Shown here in pieces: positions 24,901 to 33,941 of a stretch of 64,000 bases of DNA. Origin of the DNA: Ancylostoma caninum. Lineage: Eukaryota > Nematoda > Chromadorea > Rhabditida > Ancylostomatidae. The notes beneath the pieces are model-generated. The model made no database searches. It saw only the letters and a list, made by a program, of their open reading frames with translations, and was not told the origin of the DNA. Numbering within the stretch: position 1 is the first letter of the stretch; every line of letters begins with the position of its first letter. Position numbers and translations under genes: made by a program. The stretch is taken from NCBI GenBank assembly GCA_037903475.1, contig JBAJFG010000336.1, positions 483,337-547,336 of the forward strand, given 5' to 3'.

Positions 24901-25508
24901 GTGAAAAGTGACAACACTTGCAAAAGAGCGAGTAGTCAGAATAGATAAGGAATACGTTTCATACGATATTAAGAAAGTATTTATTTTCTAGCAGTATTTC
25001 GAAAAAGCTCACCACTAGAAGGAAGGTCACATCTATTTATTACAATTCTTTCAGGTGAGCCCAATTTCTGATTGTTAAGAAGAGCAACGCCGCTTATCTG
25101 AAAAGACATTATCTCTGTAAAACTGTAAATATAGTTGAAATCTATCTGAGCTTACATTATTCCACCTTTCGTGCTTGTTCAAAGAATACGGCACATCCGG
25201 GCAAAAGCCATCGGTTTGGTCGGCCAGCACTCTTTTCTGGTGCCTCTAGAAGAGAAGGACTTTTCTGAAGTTCATCTCCACAAAATTTATGTAGTTTACC
25301 TTGCTGAGCGTGCTATCAGGGTCATAGATTGTTTTTGTCACAAAGCTATTGTTGCCTGCGACTTTCCTATGAATATTCCCTCTGCCTGGCCGTGCGCTCC
25401 TCAGCACGATTTTGTCGAAACTAAAACGATTTTGGAGATTACCTTACTGCAGTAATGAACAGAAGAAGCTACTGACTTGTGAAATTCCTCGGGATCGGAG
25501 AATGACAT
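9449..25508 (-). CDS. RBR-like (RING-IBR) zinc-finger protein, tandem copy 1
   Basis: Spliced 23-exon gene, 809 aa. Exons 5' to 3' on the minus strand: 25477-25508, 25300-25420, 25156-25245, 25013-25097, 24595-24683, 24395-24527, 21626-21734, 21465-21567, 21285-21404, 21080-21213, 20831-20971, 15128-15218, 14942-15031, 14733-14876, 14585-14665, 13111-13207, 12896-13018, 10592-10668, 10355-10519, 10217-10276, 9791-9913, 9597-9730, 9449-9536. The summed length is an exact multiple of three and no internal stop occurs. The start is MSFSDPEE at 25508. Residues 1-294 are charged, with an acidic Ser/Glu-rich stretch (exon 7), and are unrecognised. Residues 447-494 hold a RING1-like cluster (CCSC and HDGMMCREC). 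Residues 540-590 hold an IBR-like cluster (CPHC, CTCAVCRCSWCYLC, HWPMSC). Residues 612-675 hold a third Cys cluster (CCDC, CPRC, CDEC). The C-terminus is helical. A ubiquitin E3 role is inferred from the zinc pattern only; several canonical RING ligands are not obvious. Exon 9 to 10 uses a GC donor. Intron 11 (5.6 kb) is packed with transposons. Confidence 0.75.
10669..11102. other. Intron 17 of copy 1, left part
   Basis: Intronic DNA partly matching copy 2 near 31920-31990 (AATCTCCAGAAGCT block). No exon is needed here, because exon 17 ends one base into a codon and exon 18 starts two bases into one, giving a Tyr codon in every copy. Confidence 0.5.
11103..12473. mobile_element. hAT-like element in intron 17 of copy 1
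   Basis: Flanked by a perfect 8-bp duplication CTGATGTC (11095-11102 and 12474-12481). The ends are short inverted repeats (CATAGGTGC and the complement of GCACCTGTG). A subterminal motif close to CCCTTCACTTTGGCAGGGG occurs near both ends in the same orientation (about 11138 and 12429). The length is 1371 bp. Internal ORFs (for example 11755-11964, minus) do not look like a transposase, so it is probably non-autonomous. Confidence 0.6.
13410..14511 (+). mobile_element. 5'-truncated non-LTR retrotransposon fragment
   Basis: Bounded by a 14-bp target duplication ATAGTAGTGATCCA (13396-13409 and 14512-14525), with an A-rich 3' end (AAAAAGAGGAAG). The plus strand encodes the C-terminal part of a reverse transcriptase: LNVKKTEYLT, FKYLGSVVSSDGS, then after an interruption CWPSTKEMERRISIIKMR and LRWMGG. 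It lies in intron 15 of copy 1, and copy 2's intron 15 is only 239 bp, so this is a recent single-copy insertion. The coding part is interrupted near 13731-14040. Confidence 0.7.
13731..14040 (+). mobile_element. Putative solo LTR nested in the non-LTR fragment
   Basis: Splits the reverse-transcriptase frame after RTVVR. It has a GCGTATAAAGC promoter-like site near 13823 followed by CGCGTCG, and ends near AAGTTTGAGGTAC. The same order (CATATAAGAG, CGCGTCG, AAGTCTGAGGTAC) is seen at 50474-50788. The exact ends and target duplication are not clear. Confidence 0.4.
15308..16188 (-). mobile_element. Non-autonomous Helitron with 59-bp minisatellite (left copy)
   Basis: Read on the minus strand it starts TCATGACTTATAATAACG (16188) and ends with a GTCCGGC...GCCGGAC hairpin, a short spacer and CTGG followed by T (15308). 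TC at the 5' end, a 3' hairpin and CTRR are Helitron hallmarks. No target duplication is seen. Copy 2's intron (33711-33760) shows the empty site. The element carries just over four 59-bp repeat units. It has no Rep/helicase ORF, so it depends on another element. Confidence 0.7.
15815..16075. repeat. 59-bp minisatellite, left array
   Basis: CCGGCG(C) recurs at 15815, 15874, 15933 and 15992, a strict 59-bp period, with a fifth unit beginning with a variant (CAGGCG) near 16051. Each unit reads roughly CACCCTTATCACAC, GTTGGACCCGACTCC, CCCCACTTTTGGAC. There is no stop codon in any plus frame, and 59 is not a multiple of three, so long overlapping ORFs arise as artefacts. Confidence 0.9.
16300..17356 (+). 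mobile_element. Non-autonomous Helitron with 59-bp minisatellite (right copy)
   Basis: Starts TCATGACTAATAATAACG right after an A and ends ACCAGACTGG followed by T: 5' TC, 3' CTRR, inserted between A and T. It is the same family as 15308-16188 but in the opposite orientation, so the two 5' ends face each other across ~110 bp of host intron. The 3' hairpin of the left copy is missing here, apparently deleted. It carries eight or more 59-bp units. Confidence 0.7.
16493..16980. repeat. 59-bp minisatellite, right array
   Basis: Inverted orientation of the left array: units read GTCCAAAAGTGGGGAAACG, CCTGGAGTCGGGTCCAACGG, TGTGATAAGGG. About eight units, with small variants (for example TAGGGAGACG in two neighbouring units), indicating local unit duplication. 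Confidence 0.9.
17819..19330 (-). mobile_element. RTE-type non-LTR retrotransposon, 5'-truncated
   Basis: Minus-strand fragments encode reverse-transcriptase blocks in order: TAPGPDRIRPEHLK, ICLLSVVYKLFTRVILNR, FIDLKKAFDSVE, WQGDTVSPRIFSATLED, LRFADDIVLITPTISEAE and YIYLGRKVNMMND, then a C-terminal GRPPTRWSDFFTKSFKD block. The 3' end is a short direct repeat (TCAAGGTGA twice), typical of RTE tails. Several frameshifts separate the blocks, so it is dead. A better copy is at 62912-64000. It lies in intron 11 of gene copy 1. Confidence 0.85.
19547..20431 (+). mobile_element. mariner-family transposon, decayed
   Basis: Inverted ends GGGTGGTCAGAAAGTCTTGA and its complement, next to TA. The plus strand has broken transposase traces, including HGDARPHFA (compare the mariner HDNARPH motif) and a C-terminal block around IRWGTALTNCGYYTVE that resembles the mariner LPERWQKCI region. 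About 885 bp and frameshifted, so inactive. It lies in intron 11 of gene copy 1. Confidence 0.75.
21214..21284 (-). other. GC-AG intron 9 of copy 1
   Basis: Exon 9 ends ...GAG and is followed by GCATGA instead of a GT donor; the next exon follows TTTCAG. Both flanking exons are in phase 0. The same GC donor position occurs in copies 2 and 3. If unspliced, translation would stop two codons later (GCA TGA), giving a ~295-aa product. Confidence 0.6.
21888..22555 (-). mobile_element. CR1-like 3' fragment with TAAA-type tail
   Basis: The minus frame 22232-22525 encodes a reverse-transcriptase C-terminal block (YKTYVRPILEYGTSVF, IERVQNNFTRRLY) close to that of the CR1-like element at 34-38 kb. The 3' end is a run of TTTA repeats on the plus strand (21888-21921). 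Heavily 5'-truncated, in intron 6 of copy 1. Confidence 0.75.
22760..24327. mobile_element. Tc1/mariner-type element in intron 6 of copy 1
   Basis: Ends AGGTGGCCGAAAAGTATGGG and its complement CCCATACTTTTCGGCCACC, flanked by TA. Transposase traces are too broken to translate reliably. The same element lies at 40438-42775 in the same intron of copy 2 and is absent from copy 3, so it inserted before copies 1 and 2 separated. A smaller MITE is nested at 23457-23878. Confidence 0.7.
23457..23878. mobile_element. Nested ~420-bp MITE
   Basis: Inverted ends AGGCAGTGTGTCACCTCGTT and AACGAGGTGACACACTGCCT bracket ~420 bp without an ORF. The matching mariner copy at 40438-42775 lacks it, so it inserted later, within the mariner. 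Confidence 0.65.
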
Positions 25509-26407
25509 TGTGGGTATCACAGATATCTGAAATTTACAGTACGACTTGGGAAGTTATTATATGTATCCAGAGATCGAGGTGAAGGAACAAAAAAGGAACA
25601 AGAAAAATGTTGCACACTAAGTTAAGGACCACACTGCTATAGGTTGAGAGTAGGACGGAAAAATTGATCTGGTCTGAAACTCTTGGAGCTTGTAGGGTTT
25701 CTATAACTACCAAGAATATAGAGCAAGATATCTCAAGTGCACCATTCGCTGAAGGTGCCAGAGATCTGAAGACGTAAGAGTGGTCCTATGGATTCGACTA
25801 ATTGTGCTCAATCATAGATTATCCATACCCAGACGATTTATAGGGAACCGACAGGTGACCTGCGGCCCTTCCTGTGTCCTGCTGCATTTCTTCCGAACAG
25901 CTGCTGCGGTCCTTCCGAATGGTTGTAAAAAATGACAACCTCGCTGGGGATCACTGGCTTTTCGGTGCGACACACTCTTACGCTCTATTCCCCATCCGAA
26001 GTTCAAAACCACTGAATTCTTGTTGGTCGCATCCCCGTACACAAGGAGGGTATGATAACGCTCACTCTCTGTCCTGCATTCTGCTGCGGTCCTCGCGATT
26101 TTCCGCTGCGGTCCTTCGTACCCCATATCTATTCTGCTGCCACTCCAGCGAGATTCGGAAGGATCGCAGCAGAAAACATTCTGCTGCGGTTCTTCCAAAA
26201 TTTTTTATCTTCACGTCTCTCGCTTCTTAACCACACGACCGCGATCTCTTTCTGCTGCGGCCCTTCCGACATTTTGTCTGAGTAGCTGTTTTTACAATAT
26301 ATAAACGTGCCTAGATAACAAGCTCGTGTGTTAGTACTCCATTTCTTTCAGTTACTCTGTTCAAAACTTGGCGGTACATTATTTCCAAATATTTGTATAT
26401 TATATTA
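25509..26407. other. 5' flank of copy 1 with repeated GCTGCGGTCCTTCCG motif
   Basis: Matches 44276-45180 upstream of copy 2. From 25850 to 26280 the motif CTGCTGCGGTCCTTCCG or its complement appears at least seven times with small changes (for example near 25907, 26086, 26154 and 26252). No TATA box or trans-splice site could be assigned with confidence. Confidence 0.55.
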
Positions 26408-27599
26408 GATGCGTGCAAAAGTTCTAGGGCAGTTGGTGGTATTTCACCGTTCACCATCGTTTTGCTACTTGCGTTTACGATATCATGCAACGGTTTTCAT
26501 GAATGCTTGTATCCTGAAACATCTGCTACCAATGCCACTTTTGGCTCAGGTCTACGTCACAGCGTTGCTCTGTTTTGGGTGTAAAACCAATGTTACGAAC
26601 AGTGCAATAATTTGGGGAATTTAGCTTTATGAAATCAAATCTAGAGGATCAACAAGAGAAGCGACCCATAGCATCAATAATGCGTTTGTGGAGAGTATGT
26701 TCTTTGAAACGCCAGGTGCTCGAAGCTCCCCAGGAATTCTGAGTGGAGATGAGAGCCTGGAAAATGCTTCGTAAGTAGGTCAGAGATTTGGTCATCGCAA
26801 AAGCGCCAGGAAAGAGCAGGTTGAACCAGACCTTCTGCAAACTGCGCGAGACATGAGGTGAATTTAGTCAACAATGTCTCGTCACTTGAAAAAATGGTTA
26901 AGAAGAGGAAGGTGAGTAGATGGATTTTGTGTGATTGAGCGGAGAGCACCAGCGTCCACACTGGCAAGTATGCAGATATTCGACCTTCAGATTTTCTATA
27001 ATAACAATCGTTTCATGGAAGAATTGCTGTTGCTGATGGAGAATGGGTCAGGTACGACAATATGAGGGAGTCATTCCAAAATCTGGGCTCCTGCTACCCA
27101 CCTAAAAAATGGCCGAACCATCACTAACTTCTTCAAAAGAATTTTGACCTTTCATGGTCAGCAACGTGACTCATCTGCAATGGATTTGTCTTCTAATGAA
27201 TGCACAATAATCGCCCTATAGTAGTTTCTTCTCCTTAAAGTAATCACGGGAAAACTCCAAGCATAGGGCCGACACAGGCATAAATATGTTGTCTGTTCCA
27301 GCTGTGGGATAACGCACACCTGCATGTTGCCGTGTCAACCGTATAAGGAATTGGCCATTCCAAAATTCTAGCATAACCTATATTACTCCTTATACCTGCC
27401 TCTAACAGACTACCCCCATTTCATCCTTTTGTGGCTTTAATTCTGCTGCAAAACTTTTAATGAACGGAGTGCTTTTCTGTGCCATATTGGCAACATTGCG
27501 CAGATGCCAATGCTTTTAGAACAAAATTGCTGACTTTGAGTCGAGTTATGGCGTTTTGAAAAATTAGATGGAACTGCCCCGGAACTTTTGCACGCACCT
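26408..27599. mobile_element. mariner-like element between copies 1 and 2
   Basis: Ends GATGCGTGCAAAAGTTCTAG and the complement of CCGGAACTTTTGCACGCACC. The matching flank of copy 2 (45168-45200) runs on without it, which defines the insertion. No intact transposase; a minus ORF at 26674-26967 and plus-strand traces are frameshifted. Confidence 0.6.
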
Positions 27600-29780
27600 T
27601 TTAATTAATATAACATTTAGAGACCGTTGCTGGACGCATAGATCGGGTAGTTCTTTTTCAGTTCCTCACTTGAATAACGATTCAATAAGCACCTATTTTG
27701 AATAATCTAAATTGGAAGCTAATTTTTTGATAACATAAATCAGGCCACGCCCCTTTTTGACGCGGCTAGCTGCCGCTGCCACTGTTCTGGTTCTCCACGG
27801 AATAGAAAAAAGCAAAGAAGAACCAACACAACAATAGAAATGAGGGAATATAGAAGATATACTCCAATTCTGACAAATTACAGGTTAGGAATGTGCGTGT
27901 TCACAGAAGGTCTTCGATCCTAGCGTTGGCAGTGGAGCGATTGAGGATGACACTAGTCATGGGTAATTTATCGTTGGTTTCGGTTACAATAGCTAACCAG
28001 TTTATCAGTGGTGATAGCAAAACGAGGGGGGGGGGTGAGTACAGGAGGAAAAATGGGATCCTCGCCGGAGAAGAAGCCTTAAAAGCTGGTTTGGGAGACT
28101 TTTTTCAGAATAAGTTACAGCATTGTAGAATCATAGTCTGTTCTAAAACCCATTTAAGAGAATATTGGCTGGCTGGGGGGGGGGGGAGAGAGTGCACTTC
28201 GACCTCTTTAAAAAGCCATTGATAGCTAGAAATGCCATGAAAGACATGAAGATGTTCATCGACACAGTGCCACAATATTCTTTTTTTCTCTGAAGATTTT
28301 CCCTACGTTTAGATTTCTTCCGTTCCGGCGCCCAATAGTTAACACATGGATAAGTAGATGAATAAATAAATACAAATGAGTAATTTGAGCTTATGGCATG
28401 GACCTCATGCCTTGAAATTTAGTCAAAGTAAACTAATGTTATGTGTGATTGGGGAAGTCTCAATGCTAATAAACGAATGGTTGGTGTGCATGTGAAAATG
28501 CCTAGTAACAAAGAAACTTGGTTGCTAGGTCTCTGTGCTGAAAATACAGAAGCCTAGATGGGTTCGGATACACACATGATAGTTTTTCATTCTTTTTTTG
28601 GACCTCTAGCAGGATCTTGATGTACTTACGCATAGGATAACTGGCTTCTATCCTCACATTTATTGTAGATGTGGAGGAATCTAGTCTCTTTGATTCTAGT
28701 CCAGTAACATTTATAAGTTTTATCAGCAATTATAATGATTCCGGAGGGATCAGACTATCAGGAGCCCCGGGGCCCGCCCCCCCCCCCTATTTAGATGACG
28801 CGTTTACTATAACCGGCACAGAAGGCCATAAGGGAACACACATCTAAGGCTTTGAGAGCGTACTGATGCAGATATCAGGGCACTTCGGTAATTAGCCAGC
28901 CATTAGGTCGTTTCTTTGGTTACAGGGGGCAAAAAGTAAGCCTAATGCTGGACCAATAACAGTCACAGTCTTTTTGAAGGAGGATGAATGTGGAGAGATG
29001 CCAAAGAGAAAAAGAACGCAGGAAAGTGTATGGTGTTCGGAGAGGGGTGCGAGAGAATCAAGGACTACTAGTAAACAGTCAACATTCATCGGCTTCAAAA
29101 CCAAATATGTACTTATACATCCCCATCAAACATATTGAGTCGGTTTTTCTTCAGCTCTTAGATATGGGAATGGTTTCAAGGACATGAGGTGAGAAGGCGG
29201 AAAGGATGCAGTCACTTGGTGCAGTTATCATATTGAAAACTTGGTTTTCTACGGTTTTCAAAGGATAAACATTGGAGCGGTGAACTTGACTTTTTCGCAT
29301 GACAGGTTCACTTCCAAGTTGACCAACGTCCACAGATAACGAGGGAATAATTGCGTTTGAAGGCAAACAGAAGCGCATTGATCCCTGTACCAGAGACAGG
29401 GGTACCGGAATAATAAAATTTTAGGATACTCGCTTCCACAGTAGCTTAAAATAAAAGTGTTTGTAATACAAAGCCAAAACAAGCTGTATGCGCCCTGCGG
29501 AGGCTTTATATGGTTCATTCCTTCGGTTCTTCTCTAGCACATGAACCCCGAGCAATCGATGCGCAACGTTGTGCAATAGTTCGTAAAAAACTACTGTGAC
29601 TCACTAACCGCTGCATAGCAGAGTTCGCATGCACTTGCACGCGTGTTGTCGTCATCTTGCTGAGTTCTCAGGAAAATTTTCACTCAGAAACATGAAAACA
29701 TGTTGATGTTGGTACGTGAAAGATAAAGGTTGATCTTCGGTATGTTGACAGACCAAGTAATATCACTGAAGCTTCCGGAC
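27600..29780. repeat. Repeated intergenic module (unit 1)
   Basis: Closely matches 200-1970 and 45180-47098. It includes poly-G runs near 28023-28033 and 28174-28185, and the broken version of the possible second-gene exon at 29480-29660, where a ~4-base deletion shifts the frame relative to 46749-46973. No intact gene was seen. Confidence 0.6.
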
Positions 29781-30191
29781 CAGGGCTGTGCGTTACTAAA
29801 GCAACGAATTAACGCATTAACGCCAAACGGTCATTTTTGGCCTAACGTAACGAATTAACGAAAACCCCTAAAAATCCACTAGGATCCATTTCGTTAATAG
29901 ACCAAATAGTATCTGAGATGCGTACTCTTCTCGCTTTATACAACTTTCCCGCACTGAACAGCAGATTATACGCATAATCACGACGATAGTGAAATATGAT
30001 CTTTTGATACCAGTCAGGGAACTCGACTCCTTGGTAAAGCTGACGAAACGCATCAAAATATTCAAAAATCCGTCTTCTAACGAATTAACGGATTAACGAA
30101 TTGACACACTGACGCGTAACGGCCATTTTTGGCCTATCGTAACGAATTAAAGCATTAACTAAATCTGAATTTTTTCTAACGCAGAGCCCTG
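29781..30191. mobile_element. hAT-type MITE, uninterrupted copy (unit 1)
   Basis: Starts CAGGGCTGTGCGTTA and ends with the near-complement AGCCCTG, 411 bp, flanked by TTCCGGAC and ATCCGGAT (diverged 8-bp duplication). It is the empty-site reference for the insertions in units 0 and 2. Confidence 0.75.
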
Positions 30192-30740
30192 ATCCGGATC
30201 CAAGCTCTTGTGCCAACAATGGCCAAAATGTGTAAGAAAAATTGAGATATAAAAAGTAATGCTTCCAAACATTCGAATGGAGAGTTGTGGGAAAACTTCC
30301 TCTACCCAGCTATTATGGTAATTGCTCATCCATAACTCTTACGTATATAGGACAATTAAAAAATTATGTCACTTTTATACAGGATCACTTTCACCCCGGA
30401 AATACAATAACTTCGGCAGAAATATTTATCTCTGCTGTTATTTATACAATTCTGTAGCAAGAAATGTGATGTCTAATTCTAAAAACACAACTTTCTGCAC
30501 ATACATGCAAATCTGAGCGAATTTGAAATGATCACTGAGACAGTGCCATCGGCAGTGAGAAGATACCCCTGTGAAGGCTTCTATGGCTTCAGCGAATGTG
30601 AAAAGAAGGTGAATGTCCATATTTACATTGGAGGCACATGAGCATCAATCTTTCCAATTGCTATTCATTACAAGGAGGAGCAGCTATGAAAACCCTATGT
30701 AAAAGTTTGCAATCAGAAGCCCGAGTGATCCGATCGATAT
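30192..30740 (-). other. Conserved 3' flank or 3' UTR of copy 2
   Basis: Bases 30322-30640 match the DNA just downstream of the stop codons of copy 3 (49034-49328) and copy 4 (60850-61087), including a TATTTATCTCTGCTGTTATT block. Conservation next to the stop in diverged copies suggests a 3' UTR or shared end. No polyadenylation signal was fixed. Confidence 0.45.
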
Positions 30741-33700
30741 TTACGTCTTGTTGGTGTATTCTTGGAACATGGAAATCAGGTCCTTCGTGGCCTTCTCCAG
30801 CTGATTGACTTTCGAAGCGATATCATTTCTAAAAACAAGGTGTTGAGCCATTGAATCGCTGCTAGACGGAAGAGTCTATGTCATCTACCGTTCAGCCGTA
30901 GTTTGCCTATCCATAGCGAGCAGTTGGCGGAAAAGCTGCGAAACTGCTGTCTTCAAGTGTAGCCAGTCGTTGGGCATGTTCAGATAGATCCATGCTGTAC
31001 AGTTCTCCACTAGGGACAAGACCTAAACAATTTTTTTGGGAGATGCAGTGCGAGGAGTGAACGAGAAAATTGAGACCGGCCCCTACCGTCTTTCTCAAAT
31101 CGTTCGCTCTATATTGATCTGCTTTCAGGAGGAAGGATCTTGCCACACTTTTGTCGAACTCTTCTCTTTTTTGCTTATTAAACCTCCGGATTCTGGCTTC
31201 CGCGCAGAGCTGGAATAGTTAATTTAATAGTCTGGATGCATCATTGAGACTAGCCAGGGTAGGCGTGATGACGCCTGTGTTAACCACGGGTAAATCTTTT
31301 TATGCTGCTAATACGTTCACCCTGGGTGGTCTCGATGATGCGTGCGGCCCAAAGTCGAAGATGCAAAAGGTAATCATGATTTACTTACTATCGCGAAATC
31401 CTTCCTAATGAGTCGTTTTTCTGGGAGAGTTCTTGCGATTCGACCTCTCTAGAAAATCTATTTCCTTACTGGGAAAGGTAAATGTCTATTCACGTAATAA
31501 TGGAAGATCCTAGTAGTTCCAACTCACACATTCATCGCAGTACTCAATTTCATTGCCCAGAGTGACAATGTGTTTTCGCATCCTGGATGAAAGAGGAGGA
31601 TTGTAACCGTGCCAGTGGCGAAATGTACCATCTTCTTCGTAGTTCCAACTGCAGCGTGGAACCGGACAGCCCAAAGAACACTTAGAGTCCTTTTCTACCT
31701 GGAACAAGGACTGCTAGCTTTATTTGAATCAATTAAATAGAATGGACTTCAAAATAGTTACACACGAACATGAAAAACGGAGTAACAGACGCAGCACAGT
31801 CGCAGTATCTCATCTTCCGTTTCCAAACGATACTTATCAAAGAGATCTGAAAAAAAAGAGAGAATGTAAGAGAACAAACATGTTTTTTACAATAGTTAAA
31901 GTAAATTACTGATGTTATCTGTTAAGATCTCTCCACATCTAGAATTACCGCCCCACTTCAAAATTTTCCTTGACCAAGAAGAATCTCCAGAAGCTCCTGC
32001 TACACACGTGATTCCGTGTCAAACTTCCGAAAAACCGGTTTCAAAGCACCAATTGTGAGGAGCCTGTGGGCGGGACAGGGTGGCGAGGCGGGCAAGGCTG
32101 AAGGATGAGTTTCCCGTGAAAGCACTCCCCGAAGTGCATCTTTAAAGGAAATTCGTATTGCTCGAGAGAGTTTCTCACCATCCACTCTCTAACAGGATGG
32201 GAAGTGCGCTCCCCGTGTGACCATCAAGGAAGTGCATGATGCATAAGCCTCGTAGTCCCGCCCTGGCTCCGCCCACAAACTCCCCAAACGTTGGAGCTTG
32301 AAAATGGGTTTTTGGCAGTTTTACACAGAGTCACGTGTACCATTGTGGTGAGAAGCTTCCGGAGAATTTTTTTCGTATGAAGATCTCCGAAACGATTCTG
32401 AGCTGGGACGATGCTTTTAAAGTCAATAATTATGTGTATCTGTCATGTGAAAAACTCACACTGAGTATCCCATCGATCGCTCCACCGTTTAAACTGCTCA
32501 CAGCTCATTGGCCAATGAGGCTCACAATTGCAGAGATAGCACCAAGAACATCGACAGACTGCACAGGTGCAGCAATTAAAATCTGAACACATCTGCTTGT
32601 TCGTGGACCACTGCTAGCAAAGAAAACAATATTAAAAAATACAGCATAGTTGAGAGAAATTGTTGTTACCGCTTTTTTCAGTCACGGCAAGAGATGTCAG
32701 GCAGCGGGGACAACGTACGAATTCCATATAGGGGATATCTAGGCACTTGACGAAGGCGAAAGATTTCTAAACAACAAGCAGTGAGACTAGCAGAATTCCC
32801 TTAAAAACATGGATTTTGGTATTAGTATGCAATCTTCTAACCCCAACTTATTTTGTAGCCGAAATCTTAGGTATTTTAACGGTAATTTTTAGTGCAATTA
32901 TAAATGCAAGTATGTGCAACTGTCAACGGATTTCTGAGGACTTTTGTAGCATAAATGGATTGTCATTCAGCAGGAAATGACAATCCTTTATGGAGAGTTC
33001 CTCACCTGAAGTAACAATGATACAACAGCCATTGGCAGAATTGCATACAGAAGCTCAAATGGTGAAGTTCCAGGAGGAGCGACAACCTGCAAATGAATGA
33101 ATGATCGGAGCACACGTCGTACTACTGTAATGTTATAAGAAAATTGTTCTCACTGGTATTTCCAGGGGAAGCTGTTTCTTGCGAAGCTGAGAAGTGAGGA
33201 AAGAGGCTACACATTCTCTGCACATCATACCGTCATGAGAGCGGAACAAGTCCGTCTTGTTTGTCAAGCGGCAAGAGCAGCATTTTGTGGGATTCTCCTT
33301 AAAAGAACATAACCTGGGATTTCCGAAACTAAACATTATCGAGTATTCGTAGTAGTCCTCACCACTTCTCCATAATCCTCACGTTGAGAGCCTTCCTGGC
33401 TGTAGAACTGATTCAAGAAGTCAATTTGATCTTGTTCACTGCATTTGACAGTCTAGAATAATGATAGTTAAGGTAGGTAAAGTAGAAAATTTAAGGCCAC
33501 GTATACTGGATAAGAAATGAAAAAAGGTGAGAGTCAGGAGGAACTTACAAGGGGAGCGATCATTCTGCTATTAACTTCAGCTGAGAATCCTTCGCTGTAA
33601 ACGGCACAGCGACTCTCCTTCCCATATCCTTCATGTTCTCTGAAAGAAACTTTATAGCGTTAGCGTATCAGCCATGCGGAGCCCTAATATTTTCTGTCCC

Positions 33701-33910
33701 TTCCTTAAGAATGGTGAATTATTGGAAACATGGATGACCAGTGGGAGTCTGACGATTTTCCTTTCCTGCGGCGTGCTTTAATTTTTCCTGAGTTACTACC
33801 TGTTAAGCTTTCCTTTAGACCTGTGAGAAAATCTTGCTGTTTTTAGTGGCCGTGAATCAACCAATTTTGTAGTTTAGGTTTGGAGTGATTGGCCGTAAAC
33901 CAATCAATCT

Positions 33911-33941
<31 letters not shown>

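Noticed and set aside
21279..25508. N-terminal half as a separate complete gene ending at the TGA at 21279-21281
   Set aside because: The downstream exons follow in the same phase after a consistent GC donor in three copies, and copies 1 and 2 have no start codon at exon 10. Kept as an alternative in the findings.
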